A stretch of DNA of 64,000 nucleotides, taken from NCBI GenBank assembly GCA_036742455.1, contig DAINQU010000011.1:1-64000 (forward strand), given 5' to 3'. The notes beneath the pieces are model-generated. The model was not told the origin of the DNA. It ran no database searches and saw nothing but the letters and a program-made list of their open reading frames with translations. The position numbers and the translations under genes were made by a program. Shown here piece by piece: positions 10,719-19,291 of this stretch (its first letter is position 1; each line of letters starts with the position of its first letter). The DNA is from CAIKZZ01 sp036742455. GTDB lineage: Bacteria; Pseudomonadota; Gammaproteobacteria; Steroidobacterales; Steroidobacteraceae.

Positions 10719-11711
10719 GTGCTTGCGCACCTCTCCCGCCGCCCCGGCCTCGTCATTTTCTTGCTCGCGGTCGCGGCGACCGTCACGCTCGGCGCGGCCA
10801 TTACCTTTGGCAGCGCCGGTCCCGGCGCCGAAGCGCTGTGGCCTCGCCTGCTGGATGGGTCCGACCCCTTGGCACGTGCAATCGTGCTCGACTTGCGTCT
10901 GCCGAGGGCGCTAACCGCCTTTGCGGTGGGTGGTTTACTGGCGCTCGCTGGGGTCGCCATGCAGGTACTGCTGCGCAACCCGCTGGCCGATCCCTATGTC
11001 TTGGGCGTATCCGGCGGAGCGTCGGTCGCGGCGCTCAGCGCCATGCTGGCGGGCCTGTCGGCCTTCGCCACTCAAGGGGCCGCCTTCTCCGGCGCGCTCG
11101 GTGCAACGTTATTGGTCTTCGGGCTGTCCCACGGTCCGGGCGGGTGGACCCCCACGCGACTACTGCTGACGGGGGTTGTCGTTGCGGCGGGCACGGGCGC
11201 CTTGGTGAGCCTACTCCTCGCGGCTGGCGACCCCACACTCCTGCGGGGCATGGTCTACTGGCTCATGGGGGACCTGTCCTGGGCCGGATCGCCACTGCCG
11301 CTGTGGCTTTTGCTCGCGCTGGCCGCGTCGGCGGGGATATTCGTCGCCCGTCCGCTCAATGTTCTCGCGCGGGGTGACGTACAAGCGCAATTGCTCGGCG
11401 TACCGGTCGGACCCCTACGCGTTTCTTTGTTCGTCTGTTCCAGTCTGATTACCGCAGCCACCGTCACCACAGTGGGATCGATCGGCTTTGTGGGCCTTGT
11501 CGTTCCGCATCTGGTGCGACTCGTCCTGGGGTCAGACCATCGGCGTGTGATCCCGGCGGCCGCGTTAGCGGGTGGAATATTGGTAACACTCGCCGACCTG
11601 TTGGCACGCACGGTTCTCGCGCCACGCCAACTGCCGGTCGGGGCACTGACCGCGCTCGTCGGTGTGCCCTTGTTCCTCGCGCTGCTGCGCCGCGCTCAAC
11701 CCACTGCCTGA
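10719..11711 (+). CDS. btuC: FecCD/BtuC-family ABC permease, probable cobalamin importer
   Basis: An inner-membrane permease subunit of 330 residues with about nine to ten hydrophobic segments. It has the family signatures RLPRALTAFAVGG, LLRNPLADPYVLG and GSIGFVGLVVPHLVR. The last of these forms the contact with the ATPase. Family members import vitamin B12, haem or ferric siderophores; B12 is inferred from btuB, the riboswitch and the adenosyltransferase downstream. The start is GTG. The gene overlaps the end of convergent tyrA by 16 bases. Its ATPase partner is nearly 2 kb away, beyond tyrA and pdxH, and no btuF-like binding protein is present in the window. Confidence 0.85.
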   Translation: MLAHLSRRPGLVIFLLAVAATVTLGAAITFGSAGPGAEALWPRLLDGSDPLARAIVLDLRLPRALTAFAVGGLLALAGVAMQVLLRNPLADPYVLGVSGGASVAALSAMLAGLSAFATQGAAFSGALGATLLVFGLSHGPGGWTPTRLLLTGVVVAAGTGALVSLLLAAGDPTLLRGMVYWLMGDLSWAGSPLPLWLLLALAASAGIFVARPLNVLARGDVQAQLLGVPVGPLRVSLFVCSSLITAATVTTVGSIGFVGLVVPHLVRLVLGSDHRRVIPAAALAGGILVTLADLLARTVLAPRQLPVGALTALVGVPLFLALLRRAQPTA

Positions 11712-12895
11712 CCGGACTCGGGCTCTTTGCTCCGTTCGGGGCGCGGCCGGGTGTGTAAATACTCGCGGCCGCGCTCCATCATTTGACGGAATCCCGCCGC
11801 ATCGCCCGAACGAACCGTTGCCCGCAATCGCTCGACCGCGAACAGCAGCGCAGACAACGACTCCGTGCCGTAATCATTGAGTGCCTGAATCTCAAAGTAC
11901 AACGCAGGGCTTTCCTCGGCCACACGACTCGCGACATCGAGTTGGGAATCGAAGGTCGTACTGGACATTCGCGCCAAACGAGGAGCCGCTTCCCCGCTCT
12001 CCGCGAGCGCGGTGAAGAATGCGATGTTGACGGCATGCGACAGCCCGAGCACGTAGGCAATCAGACGATCGTGCTCGTCAAGGCCCATGACCACGCGCTC
12101 CGCCATCGTGTGCTGAAAGAGATCCTGAGCGAGCGCCAGCGCTTCGGAGTTCCCCATATCAATGAAAATAACGTGACGACCGGACAAGAGATCGGTGTCC
12201 GGACCAAACATGGGATGAATCGAGGTGACGCGAACCCCCGCCGACACCAGCGCATCCAGCCCGGCGCGCAACGGCGTCTTAATCGACGTCAAATCGAAGA
12301 CGATTCCAGAGGGCTTACGCTCAGCCAGTGCGTGTAGGGTTTCCGCCGTGATTCCGAGCGGCGTCGCCACCACAATGAGGTCGTGATCCAGCGTACTGGA
12401 CTGCCAATCAGCGATATGAGGATAGCCGTCCACGGGACCTGCGGGATCGCCAACCTCGACCGCGTAACCTTGGTTCGCGAGAAAGTCGACGAACCAGTGA
12501 CCCATCTTGCCTCGCCCGCCAATGACCAATGCCCGGCGACCACCACCGGCACCTTCGGTTGTCACGCGAATGTGTTCTTGGGTGGCGAGGGAAGAGCGGA
12601 TGAGCAGACGGAGGATTTGCTCCGCCACGTCGGGCGATACACCGAGTTCCGTGGCGGCCTTGCGCACTCCGAGCACCACCTCGCGCTCGCGACGATAGTC
12701 TCGGGTTGGATGTCCGGTGGAACGCTTTGCACGGGCGACCTCGCGTGCGATGCGCTGGCGCTCGGCAACCAGACCAATGATGTCTCTATCCAGCTCGTTC
12801 AGGCGCTGGCGCAATTGGTCTAAGGTCAATGGATCTGTCACGGCAAACTCATTTAGGAAGAGCCCCGTTGGGGCATCAGAGGCGGATTCTGGCAC
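11696..12895 (-). CDS. tyrA: Bifunctional chorismate mutase / prephenate dehydrogenase
   Basis: Converts chorismate to prephenate and then to 4-hydroxyphenylpyruvate for tyrosine synthesis. The N-terminal AroQ-type chorismate mutase domain spans about residues 20-110 (LRQRLNELDRDIIGLVAERQ, and REVARAKR with its arginine and lysine ligands). The dehydrogenase has the NAD-binding motif VIGGRGKMGHWF near residue 120 and SIHPMFGPDTDLLSGRH. The fusion is the enteric T-protein type. The true start may be a little downstream, as the first 19 residues are not conserved. It sits on the opposite strand between btuC and pdxH. Confidence 0.94.
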   Translation of the reverse strand: MPESASDAPTGLFLNEFAVTDPLTLDQLRQRLNELDRDIIGLVAERQRIAREVARAKRSTGHPTRDYRREREVVLGVRKAATELGVSPDVAEQILRLLIRSSLATQEHIRVTTEGAGGGRRALVIGGRGKMGHWFVDFLANQGYAVEVGDPAGPVDGYPHIADWQSSTLDHDLIVVATPLGITAETLHALAERKPSGIVFDLTSIKTPLRAGLDALVSAGVRVTSIHPMFGPDTDLLSGRHVIFIDMGNSEALALAQDLFQHTMAERVVMGLDEHDRLIAYVLGLSHAVNIAFFTALAESGEAAPRLARMSSTTFDSQLDVASRVAEESPALYFEIQALNDYGTESLSALLFAVERLRATVRSGDAAGFRQMMERGREYLHTRPRPERSKEPESGQAVG

Positions 12896-12971
12896 GAGCC
12901 GGCCCGTGCCCGCACGTCAGCGGCATTCGCTTACTGACGCCGAAGGGCCGAGCGTTTACCATCGCCAGACT

Positions 12972-13670
12972 ATGCCAGTACCCTATCAAACCCTTCCGGC
13001 CCCCCTACCTTTGGACCCGCTAGCCGTCGCAGCCGATTGGTTGGCAGAAGCGTGGACCCTCGCGGCACAACCCAATCCGAATGCCATGACCTTGGCAACC
13101 GTCGGCCCGGGTGGGCGACCATCGGCCCGAATTGTCTTGTGCAAAGACATAGCGATCACCGGCGGCTACGTCCGGTTCGTTAGCAACTACGCATCGCGTA
13201 AAGGGGTTGAACTGGCGCAAGAACCCAGAGCGGCCATTGTGATGCACTGGGACCATTTGCACCGTCAGGTTCGCATGGAAGGCGTCGTGGTCCGCTCGCC
13301 GGAGCAGGAGAGTGACGAATATTTCGACAGCCGCCCTTGGCAAAGCCGCGTGGGTGCTTGGGCCAGCGCCCAGAGCCAACCGGTGGATTCGCGCGAACAA
13401 CTGATCGAACAGTTGCGGGCCGCCGGTCGCCGCTTCGACACCCCCCCGGTGGGGCCGGATGCGCCACGAGGAGACCGCTCCAGTCCCGACGTCACGGTGC
13501 CGCGCCCCGCCTATTGGGGTGGCTATCGATTCTGGGTGGAGGCTGTCGAACTTTGGGTGGAGGGTGAATATCGCATTCACGACCGCGCCCGTTACGAACG
13601 AACGTTGACGGCAGACGGTCAAGGCGGCTTCGTGGGATCGGCGTGGCTCGCCACGCGACTACAGCCCTGA
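12972..13670 (+). CDS. pdxH: Pyridoxamine 5'-phosphate oxidase
   Basis: An FMN-dependent enzyme that makes pyridoxal 5'-phosphate, the final step of B6 synthesis and salvage. The 232-residue protein has NAMTLATVGPGGRPSARIVL, the FMN-contact segment NYASRKGVEL, SRPWQSRVGAWAS and the C-terminal family end WLATRLQP. The start at 12972 gives the family N-terminus; in-frame codons upstream run antisense through tyrA. The btuD-like gene starts inside its last 28 bases. Confidence 0.95.
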   Translation: MPVPYQTLPAPLPLDPLAVAADWLAEAWTLAAQPNPNAMTLATVGPGGRPSARIVLCKDIAITGGYVRFVSNYASRKGVELAQEPRAAIVMHWDHLHRQVRMEGVVVRSPEQESDEYFDSRPWQSRVGAWASAQSQPVDSREQLIEQLRAAGRRFDTPPVGPDAPRGDRSSPDVTVPRPAYWGGYRFWVEAVELWVEGEYRIHDRARYERTLTADGQGGFVGSAWLATRLQP

Positions 13671-14446
13671 ACGCCTCAACGCCCGTCTTACTGCAAGCCC
13701 AAGGCCTCGATGTTACCGTCGCCCACCGGCGACTGGTGAAGGGCCTCGAGATCGCCGTTCGCGCCGGGGAAGTGGTCTGTTTATTAGGGCCCAACGGCGC
13801 GGGCAAGTCTCTGACATTACACACTTTAGCCGGGTTGCGGCAGGCGGCTTCCGGCACCGTTTCACTGTGCGGCCGGCCGCTCGCTGAATGGGGTCGGCGT
13901 GATCGCGCAAAGCGCCTCGGCCTACTCACCCAAGTCAGCGACGATCCGTTCCCTGGCACCGTACTTGAGGCGGTCCTCGTCGGGCGACATCCCCACGTAG
14001 ACTCATGGCAATGGGAAACGGCAGCGGATGTAGAGGCTGCTCAGCGAGCTTTGGCGGATTGCGATCTGGAGGGGTTTGAGGGCCGCGCGCTCAGCACGTT
14101 ATCGGGCGGTGAGCGGCGACGTGTGGCCCTCGCTGCGGTTCTCGCGCAAGACCCTGACGTGTTGCTGTTGGACGAACCCCAAAACCACTTGGATCCGCGA
14201 CACCAACTCGCAGCGCTTCGGTTGTTACGGGCCCGCGCAGCGTCCGGCCGGGCCGCTATAGTCTCTCTACACGATCCCTCATTGGCCGCGCGCTTCGCTG
14301 ATCGAGCGATTCTGCTGCCCGGCACCGGCGCATGGGCATTCGGCGATGTCGCCGATACGCTTACCCCCGCGACCCTCTCGGACATCTACGGCGTGCACAT
14401 CGCGGAGGTGGCGGTCGCTGGGCGTCGATATTTCGTTAGCGATTGA
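13643..14446 (+). CDS. btuD: ABC transporter ATPase, probable cobalamin importer (BtuD-like)
   Basis: The cytoplasmic ATP-hydrolysing subunit for a FecCD-type importer. The 267-residue protein carries Walker A GPNGAGKS (residues 49-56), the signature LSGGERRR, Walker B VLLLDEP followed by QNHLD, and the switch histidine in SLHDPS. Pairing with the btuC-like permease is inferred from proximity and the B12 context. The GTG start overlaps pdxH by 28 bases; no better start is visible before the conserved domain. The gene overlaps the convergent phosphatase gene by 11 bases. Confidence 0.86.
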   Translation: MARHATTALNASTPVLLQAQGLDVTVAHRRLVKGLEIAVRAGEVVCLLGPNGAGKSLTLHTLAGLRQAASGTVSLCGRPLAEWGRRDRAKRLGLLTQVSDDPFPGTVLEAVLVGRHPHVDSWQWETAADVEAAQRALADCDLEGFEGRALSTLSGGERRRVALAAVLAQDPDVLLLDEPQNHLDPRHQLAALRLLRARAASGRAAIVSLHDPSLAARFADRAILLPGTGAWAFGDVADTLTPATLSDIYGVHIAEVAVAGRRYFVSD

Positions 14447-15209
14447 AGCCGATCGAAGAGCGCATCGTTTCGTGCAGGCGCGTATTGGATGCCAATACCG
14501 TCGTCGTATCCAATCCCACGGAGCTCCCGTCCAGCGCCGTAAATCGACCGCCGGCCTCCTCGACAATCGTCACTAGAGCGGCGATATCGAGGATATTCAC
14601 GTCGGACTCGACGACAGCGTCAATTTTCCCGGCAGCAAGCAGATGGTAGTGAAGGAAATCGCCATAACCCCGGATCCGACTCACTTGCGACACAAGCCGG
14701 CCGTAGTTCGCCCAACAGGCTGACTGCGCGAGTGTTTTGAGATTCCCGGCCGATACGGCGGCCTGCTCAAGCGTCGCCACCTCACTCACGTTGACGCGCC
14801 GCCCGTTAAGGACGGCGCCCCGACCGCGTTCCGCATAGGCCAGTTCGCCGTACAACGGCGCCGAAGAGACGCCGAGGACCAAGGCCCCGTCGCGCCACAA
14901 CGCGATTTGCGTAGAAAACATCGGGTATTCGCGGACAAATGCTTTGGTGCCGTCAATGGGGTCGACTAACCAAGTCGGAGCGCCATCGCGGATTTCCTGC
15001 CCGGTCTCCTCGCCATAAAAGCCGTAGCCCGGGAAGTGCTCGGCCAGCACGGCGCGTATCGCTTGCTCGGTCCGCACATCCGCTTCAGTCACGGGCGATT
15101 TGTCCGCCTTGATCGTGACGGCCAAATTCTTTTGATAGCACTCACGAATGACGCGGGCGCCGGCTTCAGCGGCCGCCAGTGCGGCTCGGAGTTCAAGGCT
15201 AATGTCCAT
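14436..15209 (-). CDS. hisN: Inositol-monophosphatase-family phosphatase, probably histidinol-phosphatase
   Basis: A magnesium-dependent sugar/inositol phosphatase family member of 257 residues. Metal ligands are seen in YGEETG and in DPIDGTKAF, with a third aspartate in NILDIAALV. The RGYGDFLHYHLLAAGKIDAVVE segment resembles HisN histidinol-phosphatases more than SuhB or CysQ, but the substrate is a judgement from pattern. The start at 15209 gives a normal family N-terminus, although no clear Shine-Dalgarno precedes it. The gene is divergent from btuB, and the riboswitch lies in between. Confidence 0.8.
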   Translation of the reverse strand: MDISLELRAALAAAEAGARVIRECYQKNLAVTIKADKSPVTEADVRTEQAIRAVLAEHFPGYGFYGEETGQEIRDGAPTWLVDPIDGTKAFVREYPMFSTQIALWRDGALVLGVSSAPLYGELAYAERGRGAVLNGRRVNVSEVATLEQAAVSAGNLKTLAQSACWANYGRLVSQVSRIRGYGDFLHYHLLAAGKIDAVVESDVNILDIAALVTIVEEAGGRFTALDGSSVGLDTTTVLASNTRLHETMRSSIGFNR

Positions 15210-15292
15210 AAGGGGTGTTATGCGCAGGCCCGCCCTCGGTGTCAACGGCTTGACAGGGAATGTACTGGACTGCAGGATTCGGCGCGTCAGGT

Positions 15293-15510
15293 GACCGGAT
15301 GCTGAGAGGCATTCGGTTAAACGGGAAGTCGGTGCCGTCGCGCGAGCGACCATGCCGACGCTGCCCCCGCAACGGTAACCGAGCCGTGACTCCATCCGCC
15401 GCTTCAAGCGGCAACCACTGTGGACGTGTTCCATGGGAAGGGGATGTGTGTCGGGCGCCTTTCGGCGCTCAGCTCGGAAGCCCGGAGACCGGCCTGGCGC
15501 TATTCCCGCT
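15293..15510 (+). ncRNA. Cobalamin riboswitch
   Basis: The leader contains the hallmarks of the B12 aptamer in order. GGGAAGTCGGTGCCGTCG is near 15323-15340 and GCTGCCCCCGCAACGGTAA near 15360-15378. CCACTG is at 15415-15420, GGGAAGGGG near 15435, and AGCTCGGAAGCCCGGAGACC near 15471-15490. It lies just before btuB and the adenosyltransferase, so binding of B12 would lower expression of both. The boundaries are approximate. A perfect TTGACA at 15250-15255 could be the -35 box of its promoter, but the -10 is weak. Confidence 0.95.
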
Positions 15511-15563
15511 GCACGGAGGGTGCTGGCGCATGTGATTTGCGCACACCCCGCGCAGATCCACGC

Positions 15564-15620
15564 CTCTCCCACGCGCGCGGTTTACCGCCTAAATCCATGC
15601 GGGAGCGCATGGAGGGAGAG
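15564..15620 (+). promoter_or_regulatory. Candidate expression platform that masks the btuB ribosome site
   Basis: CTCTCCC at 15564-15570 is the exact complement of the purine-rich ribosome site GGGAGAG at 15614-15620, just before the GTG start of btuB. Between them, 15595-15612 forms a perfect 7-bp hairpin (CCATGCG/CGCATGG) with a GGAG loop. No intrinsic terminator with a U-run is seen between aptamer and start. This points to translational rather than transcriptional control. Pairings are seen; the switching mechanism is inferred. Confidence 0.55.
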
Positions 15621-15625
15621 AAATC

Positions 15626-17539
15626 GTGTCCGTATCGTTCGTGCGCCCCGTCGTGGCGCTGTCTGCTTGTGTGTGTTCTATCTTAGGCGCGGCGACCGCG
15701 CACAGCGAAGAGTCTGTCGCTACCCGCACTTCGCAAGAGGTCGTGATCGCCGACTATGCCAAATTGGCGGAGTGGGTCCCGAGTTTAGATTACGTTGTCG
15801 TCACGGCCAGCCGAGAGCCTGAAGCGGCACACGACGTGCTCCTGCCGGTCACGGTCATCGATCGAGACGATATCGACCGCTCCTTGGATCTCGATGTCGC
15901 GCAACTCCTTGGGCAGGTTCCCGGGATCGATATCACACCGTACGGCGGCCCTGGCCAAACCGTTTCCGTGTTTATGCGGGGTACGAACTCGAATCACACG
16001 GTCTTTCTGGTCGACGGCATTCGAATCAATCCCGGCACCATCGGCGTCGCTGCGCTACAGAACATCGCTCCCGATCTGATTGATCACGTGGAGATCGTTA
16101 AGGGTCCGCGCTCGGCGATCTATGGGACCGATGCTATCGGCGGCGTCGTCAACTTTATTACCCGCGACCCCAAGAGCAACGGTGGTTCGGCCAGTATCGG
16201 TTATGGCCGTTACAACACGCGAGATGCCGCGGGAACACTAGAGATTGCGGGAGATGCCGGATCATTGTCCTTGGCCACGCGGTGGCTAGAGTCCGATGGA
16301 TTTCCGGTGTTCGCGACCGACACGCAAGATCGTGGCTATCGAAATCTCTCCGAGACTTTGACGGGCCGCACCACTGTGGGCGGCGTCGACGTCGCCGCGC
16401 ACGCATGGAACGCCACCGGAAACACGCAGTATTCGGATTACGGCACGCCGACAGACGAGAACTATCATGATTCTATGGGCTCGTTGGAGGCATCCGGCAA
16501 AGTGATGGCGGATTGGAATACGCTCTTGCGCATTGCTCGCATGCAGGATGATTTGCGGCAAACGGAGATTGATGCTTACGCCACGATCCCCCAACCGGAC
16601 TACGAAACGACCAATCGCACCACACTGGATTGGCAGAACTCCATTTCACTCGGAACGCACGCTATCACGGCCGGCGCTCTGTGGATGAACGAAGCAACAC
16701 GTGCGCTTGTCTACGGCTCTGCTTTCGACGTGTCGACTCATTCAACGACCGGCTACCTCGAAGACCGCGTCATTGACGGAGCGCATCACTACTCGGCTGC
16801 CATCGGCCATACGCGGCACAGCACGTTCGGTGATCACACAACGTACAGTGCAGAATACGGTTACGAATCGGCGCCGGGAACGATCTGGACGGCAGGCATC
16901 GGCACGGCGTTCCGCGCACCCGACAGCACGGATCGATTCGGATACGGCGGCAATCCGTCGTTGCGCCCGGAGACATCTCGCAATCTCGAGTTGGGCATGC
17001 GCCATTCCATTGGCAAGCACGAATCGGTCTCCGTCACGGTATTCGATAATCGAATCGATAACTTGATCGAATTCGTTTACACAGCGGCGGCCCCCTATGG
17101 AATCAACGACAACGTGGGCCATGCGCGTATTCGTGGCGCTGAGGCGGACTGGCAATACACCACCGACCTGTGGCGCGCGAAAGCGGGCGTCGCGCATCAA
17201 GAACCAACGGACACCGACTCGGGTACTACACTGATTCGTCGCTCACGCTGGAACGCGAACGCATCGGTTGAACGCGTCTGGGGCCAACATGAGTTCGGCC
17301 TTGACGCGCACACCTCCGGCGCTCGCCCGGATACGACGTACGATGCGAACTACAACCCCGTAGCCGTTTCTTTGGGCGGCTATACGCTCGTCTCCGCCAC
17401 GTGGCGCTGGTCCATCAATCCACGACTGAGCCTGCGCGCGAAGGTGGACAATCTGTTCGATAAGCGTTACGAGTACATCAGCGGATACAACACGGCTCGT
17501 CGCGGTGTATTCGCCACGATTCGTTACGACTTTCACTGA
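15626..17539 (+). CDS. btuB: TonB-dependent outer-membrane vitamin B12 receptor
   Basis: Imports cobalamin across the outer membrane using TonB energy. The 637-residue protein has a signal peptide (about 1-27) and a TonB-box-like YVVVTASR near residue 55. The plug domain includes VFMRGTNSNHTVFLVDGIRINPG and RSAIYGTDAIGGVVN. A beta-barrel follows and ends in an aromatic residue pattern (ATIRYDFH). Substrate assignment rests on the riboswitch in its leader and the adenosyltransferase gene 20 bases downstream. It starts with GTG, backed by a strong GGAGGGAG. The TonB-like protein at 32.9-33.8 kb is one possible energiser, though it is distant. Confidence 0.93.
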   Translation: MSVSFVRPVVALSACVCSILGAATAHSEESVATRTSQEVVIADYAKLAEWVPSLDYVVVTASREPEAAHDVLLPVTVIDRDDIDRSLDLDVAQLLGQVPGIDITPYGGPGQTVSVFMRGTNSNHTVFLVDGIRINPGTIGVAALQNIAPDLIDHVEIVKGPRSAIYGTDAIGGVVNFITRDPKSNGGSASIGYGRYNTRDAAGTLEIAGDAGSLSLATRWLESDGFPVFATDTQDRGYRNLSETLTGRTTVGGVDVAAHAWNATGNTQYSDYGTPTDENYHDSMGSLEASGKVMADWNTLLRIARMQDDLRQTEIDAYATIPQPDYETTNRTTLDWQNSISLGTHAITAGALWMNEATRALVYGSAFDVSTHSTTGYLEDRVIDGAHHYSAAIGHTRHSTFGDHTTYSAEYGYESAPGTIWTAGIGTAFRAPDSTDRFGYGGNPSLRPETSRNLELGMRHSIGKHESVSVTVFDNRIDNLIEFVYTAAAPYGINDNVGHARIRGAEADWQYTTDLWRAKAGVAHQEPTDTDSGTTLIRRSRWNANASVERVWGQHEFGLDAHTSGARPDTTYDANYNPVAVSLGGYTLVSATWRWSINPRLSLRAKVDNLFDKRYEYISGYNTARRGVFATIRYDFH

Positions 17540-17559
17540 TGTACTGGACGACATGAACC

Positions 17560-18114
17560 ATGGGTAATCGACTGAGTAAGATCTATACGCGCACGGGCGA
17601 CGACGGCACCACTGGCTTAGGGGACGGCGCCCGAGTGGAGAAGGAGTCTCTGCGCGTCGAAGCCTATGGCAGTGTCGACGAGGCTAACAGTGCCGTGGGT
17701 ATGGTGCTGGCGACGCCGCTTCTCCCCGAAGCGGCGCGCGCCTGCTTATTTGAAGTGCAGCACGATCTCTTTGATGTCGGCGCCGAGCTGTGTATTCCCG
17801 GGCATCGGGTGATTACTCAGTCGCACATCGACCGCTTAGAGCAAACGTTGGACGGCTTCAATGCCGAACTCCCTCGGTTGCAGGAGTTCATTCTTCCGGG
17901 TGGCGGGCCGGCCGCGTCTGCATGCCACCTTGCGAGGACCATCGTACGACGAGCTGAACGCCGGGTTTGGGCGTTGAGCCGTATCGAGGCCGTGCATGAC
18001 GACGTCCCGAAGTATCTCAACCGACTGTCCGACCTATTGTTCGTGATCGCCCGTGTCCTGTGTCGTGCGGAACGAGGGAGCGAAGTCCTCTGGCGGCACG
18101 ATCGAGGGCGGTAA
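17560..18114 (+). CDS. pduO: PduO-type ATP:cob(I)alamin adenosyltransferase
   Basis: Transfers the adenosyl group of ATP to cob(I)alamin, making coenzyme B12. The 184-residue protein has the family features IYTRTGDDGTTGLGDG near the N-terminus (ATP site), VEAYGSVDEANS, and the later FILPGGG, CHLARTIVRRAERR and LNRLSDLLFVIAR helices. It follows btuB by 20 bases and is probably co-transcribed under riboswitch control. Its product is the cofactor needed by the class II ribonucleotide reductase encoded at 52.2-55.0 kb. Confidence 0.95.
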   Translation: MGNRLSKIYTRTGDDGTTGLGDGARVEKESLRVEAYGSVDEANSAVGMVLATPLLPEAARACLFEVQHDLFDVGAELCIPGHRVITQSHIDRLEQTLDGFNAELPRLQEFILPGGGPAASACHLARTIVRRAERRVWALSRIEAVHDDVPKYLNRLSDLLFVIARVLCRAERGSEVLWRHDRGR

Positions 18115-18120
18115 CCGGCG

Positions 18121-18639
18121 TCACCGCCACACGGCGTCATCCGCTGAAGGGACAGCGGCGACGAGTTTGGCGGCGACCGCTTCGCACAGAGAGCGAGGGT
18201 CATAGACCGTATCGTCGCCGAGGCGTAGGTCGGCAGCCAGCGCAGGGCGCTCGTCCACCGGCGTGATGAGGTTGTCGTCTCCGTACTCCACGCGCCAGTC
18301 GGTGACCAGACTGGCCCCGGGAGACAGGGTGACCGACCCATCAAAACGGTGAAACGCGGGAACCGGCCAGTGACGCCGGTCGAAATGCGGCCAATGGGAA
18401 ACCAGCGGCCACAATCCCTGGAAGAGCGCCTTGTCGCGAAAGCGCGCGACGAAGACCGCCTGCGCGGGATTGCGCGACTCCATCCACGAGGGTTCGGGCG
18501 CGCGCGTGCGCCGAGGGCCAAAAAAGTAACCTAACAAGATGCCGCCCCGCCGGGGCGCGCGGACCACTAAACCCACCCCGTATTGGCCAGGCTCGACGGG
18601 GAGCAGGAAGAAATGACCTTCTCGCGGGGGAGAGCCCAT
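18121..18639 (-). CDS. Uncharacterised protein, weakly resembling Imm26 immunity proteins
   Basis: A 172-residue soluble-looking protein without a signal peptide. The N-terminal half reads GHFFLLPVEPGQYGVGLVVR and GGILLGYFFGPR, which recalls the beta-rich opening of Imm26-type immunity proteins, but I cannot confirm this by eye. The C-terminal half has no motif I recognise. It starts two bases after the ampD stop on the same strand and is presumably co-transcribed with it. No toxin gene is adjacent. The existence of the gene is likely; its function is unknown. Confidence 0.7.
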   Translation of the reverse strand: MGSPPREGHFFLLPVEPGQYGVGLVVRAPRRGGILLGYFFGPRRTRAPEPSWMESRNPAQAVFVARFRDKALFQGLWPLVSHWPHFDRRHWPVPAFHRFDGSVTLSPGASLVTDWRVEYGDDNLITPVDERPALAADLRLGDDTVYDPRSLCEAVAAKLVAAVPSADDAVWR

Positions 18640-18641
18640 GG

Positions 18642-19235
18642 TTAGGTGCGCTCCGCCGCCAGACCTAACCGCAATTGTCGCAGCCGGGTCCAGTCAAAGT
18701 AGGGGCCAGGGTCCGTTTTGCGACCCGGCGCAATGTCGCTGTGCCCCACGATCGGCGCTCCCCGGAGGCTCGAATATGCCCGTTCTAGGGCGTCAATCGC
18801 TGCGTGCAGCGCCACGTATTGGGCCGTCTCGTAGGGCCCTTCGTCGCACCCCTCCAATTCAATTCCGATCGAAAAATCATTGCACGCGAGCCGATGCGCC
18901 CAGACCGAGGCGCCCGCATGCCACGCCCGGGAATGGAACGGTACAAACTGTACGATCCGGCCATCCCGGCGGATATAGAGGTGCGCCGATACGCGCAATC
19001 CCTCAATTGACTTGAAAAATGGATGCTCCTCCGGAGGGAGGCGGTTGGTAAACAAGGCTTCGACCCAAGCCCCACCGTACTCGCCCGGCGGCAGGCTGAT
19101 GCCATGAAGCACAATTAAATCGAGGGAGGCCCCCGGTGGACGTGCATCCTGGTTCGGGGAGTCAATCTGGGTAGCTCCGGCCAGAAGACCGGTGCCTAGG
19201 TCGATACTGAGGGGCGGAACGACGGTCATGGACAC
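18642..19235 (-). CDS. ampD: 1,6-anhydro-N-acetylmuramyl-L-alanine amidase AmpD
   Basis: A cytoplasmic zinc amidase that recycles muropeptides and indirectly controls beta-lactamase induction. In the 197-residue protein zinc ligands are seen in IVLHGIS, and in IVGHSDIAPGRKTDPGPYFDW near the C-terminus (His and Asp). AmpD-typical segments include VSAHLYIRRDGRIVQFVP, RAWHAG and NDFSIGIELEG. It lacks a signal peptide, which supports AmpD over AmiD. It is the first gene of a pair with the unknown gene behind it. Confidence 0.94.
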   Translation of the reverse strand: MSMTVVPPLSIDLGTGLLAGATQIDSPNQDARPPGASLDLIVLHGISLPPGEYGGAWVEALFTNRLPPEEHPFFKSIEGLRVSAHLYIRRDGRIVQFVPFHSRAWHAGASVWAHRLACNDFSIGIELEGCDEGPYETAQYVALHAAIDALERAYSSLRGAPIVGHSDIAPGRKTDPGPYFDWTRLRQLRLGLAAERT

Positions 19236-19291
19236 ACTTTAATCCGGTACGGGGGCGGCGGCGAGAGTGTTCGGCCGGTACACTGTCGGGT

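Noticed and set aside
12717..12971. N-terminal extension of pdxH
   Set aside because: It is antisense to tyrA coding sequence and not found in PdxH proteins.
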